Shown: positions 60,558-64,000 of the stretch, one piece after another
Numbering within the stretch: the stretch's first letter is position 1
How the letters are laid out: every line of letters starts with the position of its first letter
Assembly: GCF_000374025.1 (NCBI RefSeq)
Contig: NZ_KB893174.1
Location: 186,001 to 250,000, forward strand
DNA length: 64,000 bases
Direction: 5' to 3'
DNA from: Spirosoma panaciterrae DSM 21099
GTDB taxonomy: Bacteria > Bacteroidota > Bacteroidia > Cytophagales > Spirosomataceae
The notes under the pieces: generated by a model
What the model saw: only the letters and a program-made list of their open reading frames with translations
Told to the model about the DNA's origin: nothing
The model's database searches: none
Made by a program: the position numbers and the translations under genes

Positions 60558-62843
60558 CTATTTTTTTATAGGCTTTGCCGACATATAAAACGTCAGTTTG
60601 CCGCCCTTAAGAATATCGGAATGGGTAATGACGGGTTGCGACAGGAGCTTCCCATTTAGCAGTACTTTCTGTACGTACACGTTTTTATCCCCCTGATTGA
60701 TAGCCTCAACCGTAAATGTCTGACCATTTTCGAGTTGCAGTTTCGCACTTTTTACCGACGGACTTCCCAGGGCATACGCTTCTGAACCGGGAGCCACGGG
60801 ATAAAAGCCCATCGACGAAAACATATACCAGGCGCTCATCTGACCGCAATCGTCATTTCCACCCAGGCCATCGGGCGTTGGTTTGTACTGCATAGTCAGA
60901 ATCATGCGAATACGCTCCTGCGTTTTCCAGGGCTGGCCTGCCCAGTTGTATAAATAGGCGACGTGGTGAGCTGGTTCGTTGCCGTGAATGTACCCACCAA
61001 TGATGCCTTCGCGGGTGATGTCTTCAGTTTCGGCGAAAAACTTGTCAGGTAAATTCATCGAGAAAAGGGTATCGAGCCGGGCCGCAAATTTTCTGGGGCC
61101 ACCCATGTAGTCAACCAGTGTAACGGGGTCCTGGGGGACGAAAAAGCTGAAGTTCCAGGAATTGCCTTCAATAAAACCCTGTCCGTGGGTGCTCAGTACA
61201 TCGAACCCTTGCTTGAATGAACCATCCGCGAGTCGCGGCCGCATGAAATTAATCGACTTGTCGTAAACATTCTTCCAGTTCTCGGAGCGTTTTCGGTAGG
61301 TTTCGTATACGTCCTGCCGATTCAGTTTCCTGGCCAGTTGTGCAATGCACCAGTCGTCGTACGCGTATTCGAGCGTGTGCGAAACGGAGTTGCTGCTGGC
61401 CGAAGCGGGTACGTAGCCTTTGTCCATGTACTCACCAATACCCTCGTAGCTACGATGGGTCGACGTGGCTATACAGGCATCCAGGGCTTTCTGAGCATCC
61501 CCTTTGTACACGCCTTTGATAATGGCATCGGCCAGTACCGACACGCTGTGATACCCACTCATACACCAGTTATCGTTGGCGTAGTGCGACCAGATGGGCA
61601 ACATGTTCAGCGTACTCTGTTCATAGTGCTTCATCATCGACTGCACCATGTCGTTGTTGCGGGCGGGCTGTATGAGGTTGAAAAAGGGATGCAGGGCCCG
61701 GTAGGTGTCCCAGAGCGAAAACGTGGTGTAATTGGTAAATCCGTTGGCCTGATGCACGTCCTGATCCAGTCCTTTGTACTGGCCGTTGACGTCCATGTAG
61801 GTAGTCGGATTCACAAAAGCGTGGTAGAGAGACGTGTAAAAGTTCACCTTATCGGTTTCGGAAGCGTTGATCTGGATTTTGTTCAGTTCACGGTTCCAGG
61901 CCGCCTGTGCATCTGATTTTACCCGTTCAAAATCCCAGTGGGGCACTTCGGCCCGCATATTGGCCAGTGCATTTTCCTGACTCACAGGCGACAGGGCCAT
62001 TTTGAGCTTAATCGTCTCGCCCTCCTGCGTATCGAAATCGAAATACATCCGAATCCGCTTACCCGCAATTTCCGGAAAGTTGTGATTCTGGTCGAACTTG
62101 CCCCAGAACCCTTTGTAAACCTGCGGCTTATCCAGACTCTGGCGACCATAAGATTTAATGGGTTTCGAGAAGGAGAGGGCAAAATAGACCGTCCGGGTGC
62201 GAGCCCATCCGTTGGTTTGCCGGTAGCCCGTAATCAGGGTGTCATTCACCACCCGCACAAACGTCCAGACCACCTTATCATCGTAATTATAAATGCCGTG
62301 AGTTAAGTCCAGAATAATATGCGACTGGTCGGACTTTGGAAAGGTGTATCGGTGAAAGCCCACCCGGTTCGAGGCCGTTAGTTCGGCCAGGATGTTGTGG
62401 TCGTCCAGTTTTACTTTATAATAACCCGCTTCGGCTACTTCGTTGGCGTGCGAAAAGGCCGATCGGTAGCCGGTGTTCGGATTGGACGCAACGCCTGGAT
62501 TCAGTTGCAGAGGGCCCTGCGTGGGCATAATCAGAAAATCGCCCAGGTCGGAATGGCCCGTACCGCTGAAGTGCGTATGACTAAATCCGACGATCGTCCT
62601 GTCTTCGTATTTGTAGCCCGCACAGTAACGGTACACATCCCCGTTGTATTTGCCGTTGAACTCGTACGATAACGTATCGGAGTCGGGACTAAGCTGGACG
62701 GCCCCAAAAGGTACAGTGGCCCCCGGAAAGGTATGCCCCATTTTTTCAGTACCAATCAGCGGATGGACGTAGGGAACAAGGTTTTGCTGCGCGAAGGAGA
62801 AGCTGGTGAAAAACAGAAGTAGAATGGTCAGGCGACTAGTCAT
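60558..62843 (-). CDS. Secreted GH92 alpha-mannosidase-like enzyme
   Basis: A 761-residue exported enzyme (signal MTSRLTILLLFFTSFSFA). GH92 features: the start VPYVHPLIGTEKMGHTFPGATVPFG, VGFSHTHFSGTGHSDLGDF, and the calcium/acid-base region GLGGNDDCGQMSAWYMFSSMGFYPVAPGS. Known members are Ca2+-dependent alpha-1,2/1,3-mannosidases that trim N-glycans. The gene is not in the main cluster and stands alone, but an N-glycan trimming function would match the hexosaminidase and GH109-type enzymes elsewhere in the window. Confidence 0.95.
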   Translation of the reverse strand: MTSRLTILLLFFTSFSFAQQNLVPYVHPLIGTEKMGHTFPGATVPFGAVQLSPDSDTLSYEFNGKYNGDVYRYCAGYKYEDRTIVGFSHTHFSGTGHSDLGDFLIMPTQGPLQLNPGVASNPNTGYRSAFSHANEVAEAGYYKVKLDDHNILAELTASNRVGFHRYTFPKSDQSHIILDLTHGIYNYDDKVVWTFVRVVNDTLITGYRQTNGWARTRTVYFALSFSKPIKSYGRQSLDKPQVYKGFWGKFDQNHNFPEIAGKRIRMYFDFDTQEGETIKLKMALSPVSQENALANMRAEVPHWDFERVKSDAQAAWNRELNKIQINASETDKVNFYTSLYHAFVNPTTYMDVNGQYKGLDQDVHQANGFTNYTTFSLWDTYRALHPFFNLIQPARNNDMVQSMMKHYEQSTLNMLPIWSHYANDNWCMSGYHSVSVLADAIIKGVYKGDAQKALDACIATSTHRSYEGIGEYMDKGYVPASASSNSVSHTLEYAYDDWCIAQLARKLNRQDVYETYRKRSENWKNVYDKSINFMRPRLADGSFKQGFDVLSTHGQGFIEGNSWNFSFFVPQDPVTLVDYMGGPRKFAARLDTLFSMNLPDKFFAETEDITREGIIGGYIHGNEPAHHVAYLYNWAGQPWKTQERIRMILTMQYKPTPDGLGGNDDCGQMSAWYMFSSMGFYPVAPGSEAYALGSPSVKSAKLQLENGQTFTVEAINQGDKNVYVQKVLLNGKLLSQPVITHSDILKGGKLTFYMSAKPIKK

Positions 62844-63050
62844 TTATAAAAAATCGTTTCCCGAAGATAGGCTCATTTTTTATCCGAAAAGCCAGTCGGT
62901 TGATCAAAGTTGCCCTTTCAGCCAACAAATGACAGGACTCATAATGATGACGAATCAGGAATTTAACTAATCTACAACCATAGATCGCAAATGTGTGTTA
63001 TATTGTGATCAAATGAGTCTAATTAACTAGGTGCAATAAGTAGAAAGGCT

Positions 63051-63440
63051 ATGACTGTTAATCCACAAACTACACCCCTTCAACTGATTGACCGTTCGCG
63101 GCAGGGGCTGGCGGGTACTGAAACCAGTAAGGTGGCCGGACTGCTTGGCGTGACGGACAAGGAGATGGCTCGATTGCTGAACCAGTCTGTCGCTACCTTG
63201 CACCGTCAGGTCAGGGCTTCGCACCTGGATGCGCCAACCTCCGAACGGTTGTTGCTGCTCACCCGGCTGGCTACGTATGGCGAGGCCGTTTTTCAGGATA
63301 AGGGCAAGTTTACGCGCTGGTTACGACGGCCCCTACGGCTGCTTGACGATCGCTCACCACTGGATTTGCTCGATAGTTCGATTGGGGTCCAATTGGTAGA
63401 AGATATACTGGGGCGGATTGAATACGGAGTTTTTAGTTAA
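63051..63440 (+). CDS. Xre/MbcA/ParS-type antitoxin
   Basis: A 129-residue antitoxin, standard length. It carries an Xre-like HTH (about 20-60, ETSKVAGLLGVTDKEMARLL) and the toxin-binding domain: FTRWLRRPLRLLDDRSPLDL, then SSIGVQLVEDILGRIEYGVFS. It has the same C-terminal RIEYGVFS as the copy at 12889, which is 57 residues longer, but low similarity in the HTH. An AGAAAGG ribosome-binding-like sequence precedes the ATG. It overlaps the toxin gene by one base (TAATG). Confidence 0.9.
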   Translation: MTVNPQTTPLQLIDRSRQGLAGTETSKVAGLLGVTDKEMARLLNQSVATLHRQVRASHLDAPTSERLLLLTRLATYGEAVFQDKGKFTRWLRRPLRLLDDRSPLDLLDSSIGVQLVEDILGRIEYGVFS

Positions 63441-63934
63441 TGCCAGTCATCGTATACAGGGTTCAGACAGATAGCCATCGGGATACAATTCTGGACGGTA
63501 TAGGCGCTCAGCTACGGGGAGGGCGCTGGAATGTTCGCGGACGACCTTTGGTCTATACGGCCACAACCCCTGAACTGTGTTTTCTGGAATACATGGTGCA
63601 TCTGGAAGGGACTCCGCTTGCCGACCTGCCCCCCTTAATTCTTTGTGAAATAGAGATTCCTGACAAGAGTATCACGTGGCTGAATGCGACTGATTTACCG
63701 TCTGGCTGGAATAATCCACAGATTACCCCTGCTGGGCTACCTCAGTTTATGGAGTCTCAGTTCCGAGAGCATGGTACGTTAGGAGTCGCCCTGCCATCGG
63801 CCGTTGTGCCGCTGTCGCCATCGCGCAATGTACTAATTGATCCGTTGCATCCACTGAAAGGCCAATGCCGGATTGTACGGATCGAACCATACCCGATCGA
63901 TCCCCGATTACCAACGGCCACTTTGCCAGCATAA
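63440..63934 (+). CDS. RES-domain toxin
   Basis: A 164-residue RES toxin. Conserved Arg29 (GGRWN), Tyr39 (LVYTA), Glu50 (CFLE) and Ser120 (LPSAVVP) are intact, so NAD+ degrading activity is expected. Coupled to the antitoxin by overlapping stop/start codons. It ends 66 nt before the window edge. It shares the fold but modest identity with the toxin at 13449, consistent with separately acquired pairs rather than a recent duplication. Confidence 0.9.
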   Translation: MPVIVYRVQTDSHRDTILDGIGAQLRGGRWNVRGRPLVYTATTPELCFLEYMVHLEGTPLADLPPLILCEIEIPDKSITWLNATDLPSGWNNPQITPAGLPQFMESQFREHGTLGVALPSAVVPLSPSRNVLIDPLHPLKGQCRIVRIEPYPIDPRLPTATLPA

Positions 63935-64000
63935 AAAGGCGAATCAGTTGTGTGCTGTAGGCTAGTAAGTAGTCCTCGGTTATTGGTTTGCATTAAAAGC

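Noticed and set aside
12889..63934. The two toxin-antitoxin pairs as borders of one mobile island
   Set aside because: Their DNA sequences are too different to be flanking direct repeats and no transfer or recombination genes lie between them.
1..64000. CRISPR arrays, rRNA genes, riboswitches, complete insertion sequences
   Set aside because: No regularly spaced repeats, no rRNA-like stretches, no recognisable aptamer and no transposase frame were found on reading both strands.

Overview
The window looks like a chromosomal stretch from a Bacteroidota bacterium of the order Cytophagales, most like Spirosoma or a close relative. This rests on two SusC/SusD pairs, a FecI/FecR/STN-SusC surface-signalling locus, a GH92 and a GH109 enzyme, a consensus Bacteroidetes promoter in front of a tRNA gene (TTG, 19 bases, TACCTTTG), few obvious Shine-Dalgarno sites and roughly 50% GC. 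No database search was possible, so the genus is inferred.

Layout, left to right. 1-3.7 kb: the 3' part of an MbnP-family gene, a membrane methyltransferase-like gene, a sarcosine/N-methyltryptophan oxidase-like gene, a perfect 29-bp inverted repeat and an outer-membrane protein. 3.9-12.5 kb: a plus-strand operon of ECF sigma factor, anti-sigma factor, STN-containing SusC, SusD and a secreted lyase-like protein. 12.9-13.9 kb: a Xre/MbcA/ParS-RES toxin-antitoxin pair whose antitoxin carries an extra internal segment. 14-21.2 kb: a DUF4105 protein, a small unknown gene, an RND efflux adaptor and pump, and a single-domain response regulator.

21.2-54.1 kb is the heart of the window: about 33 kb, almost entirely minus strand, built like one amino-sugar glycoconjugate utilisation region. 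A GntR regulator lies upstream, followed by SusC/SusD. Next come six genes (creatininase-like, RidA, 3-hydroxyacyl-CoA dehydrogenase-like, enolase superfamily, EamA transporter, DapA-like), all joined by 4-nt ATGA overlaps, and an SDR. A secreted set follows: GH20 hexosaminidase, a NodB-like unknown, a GH109-type protein, a Gfo/Idh/MocA oxidoreductase, a Tat-exported DegT aminotransferase, a ceramidase-like enzyme, two beta-propeller proteins, a HiPIP and another Tat-exported Gfo/Idh oxidoreductase. Then come a NagP-like sugar permease, NagA, NagB, a GH30 hydrolase and PsuG. The simplest reading is that polymers or glycoconjugates are bound at the surface, trimmed and oxidatively modified in the periplasm, and imported; N-acetylglucosamine is then funnelled through NagP-NagA-NagB, while the ATGA-coupled block handles a second product, perhaps a sugar acid or amino acid derivative. 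Candidate GntR operators (TTTG-N4-CAAA) lie upstream of both susC and gntR.

54.5-64 kb: a PKD-zincin lipoprotein, tRNA-Glu with clear promoter and terminator, a large M14 carboxypeptidase-like protein, a quinone oxidoreductase, an Ate1-like aminoacyl transferase, a GH92 mannosidase and a second, divergent Xre/MbcA/ParS-RES pair. Several intergenic gaps carry long inverted repeats that look like dispersed repeat families. No rRNA, CRISPR array, intact insertion sequence or prophage was seen.
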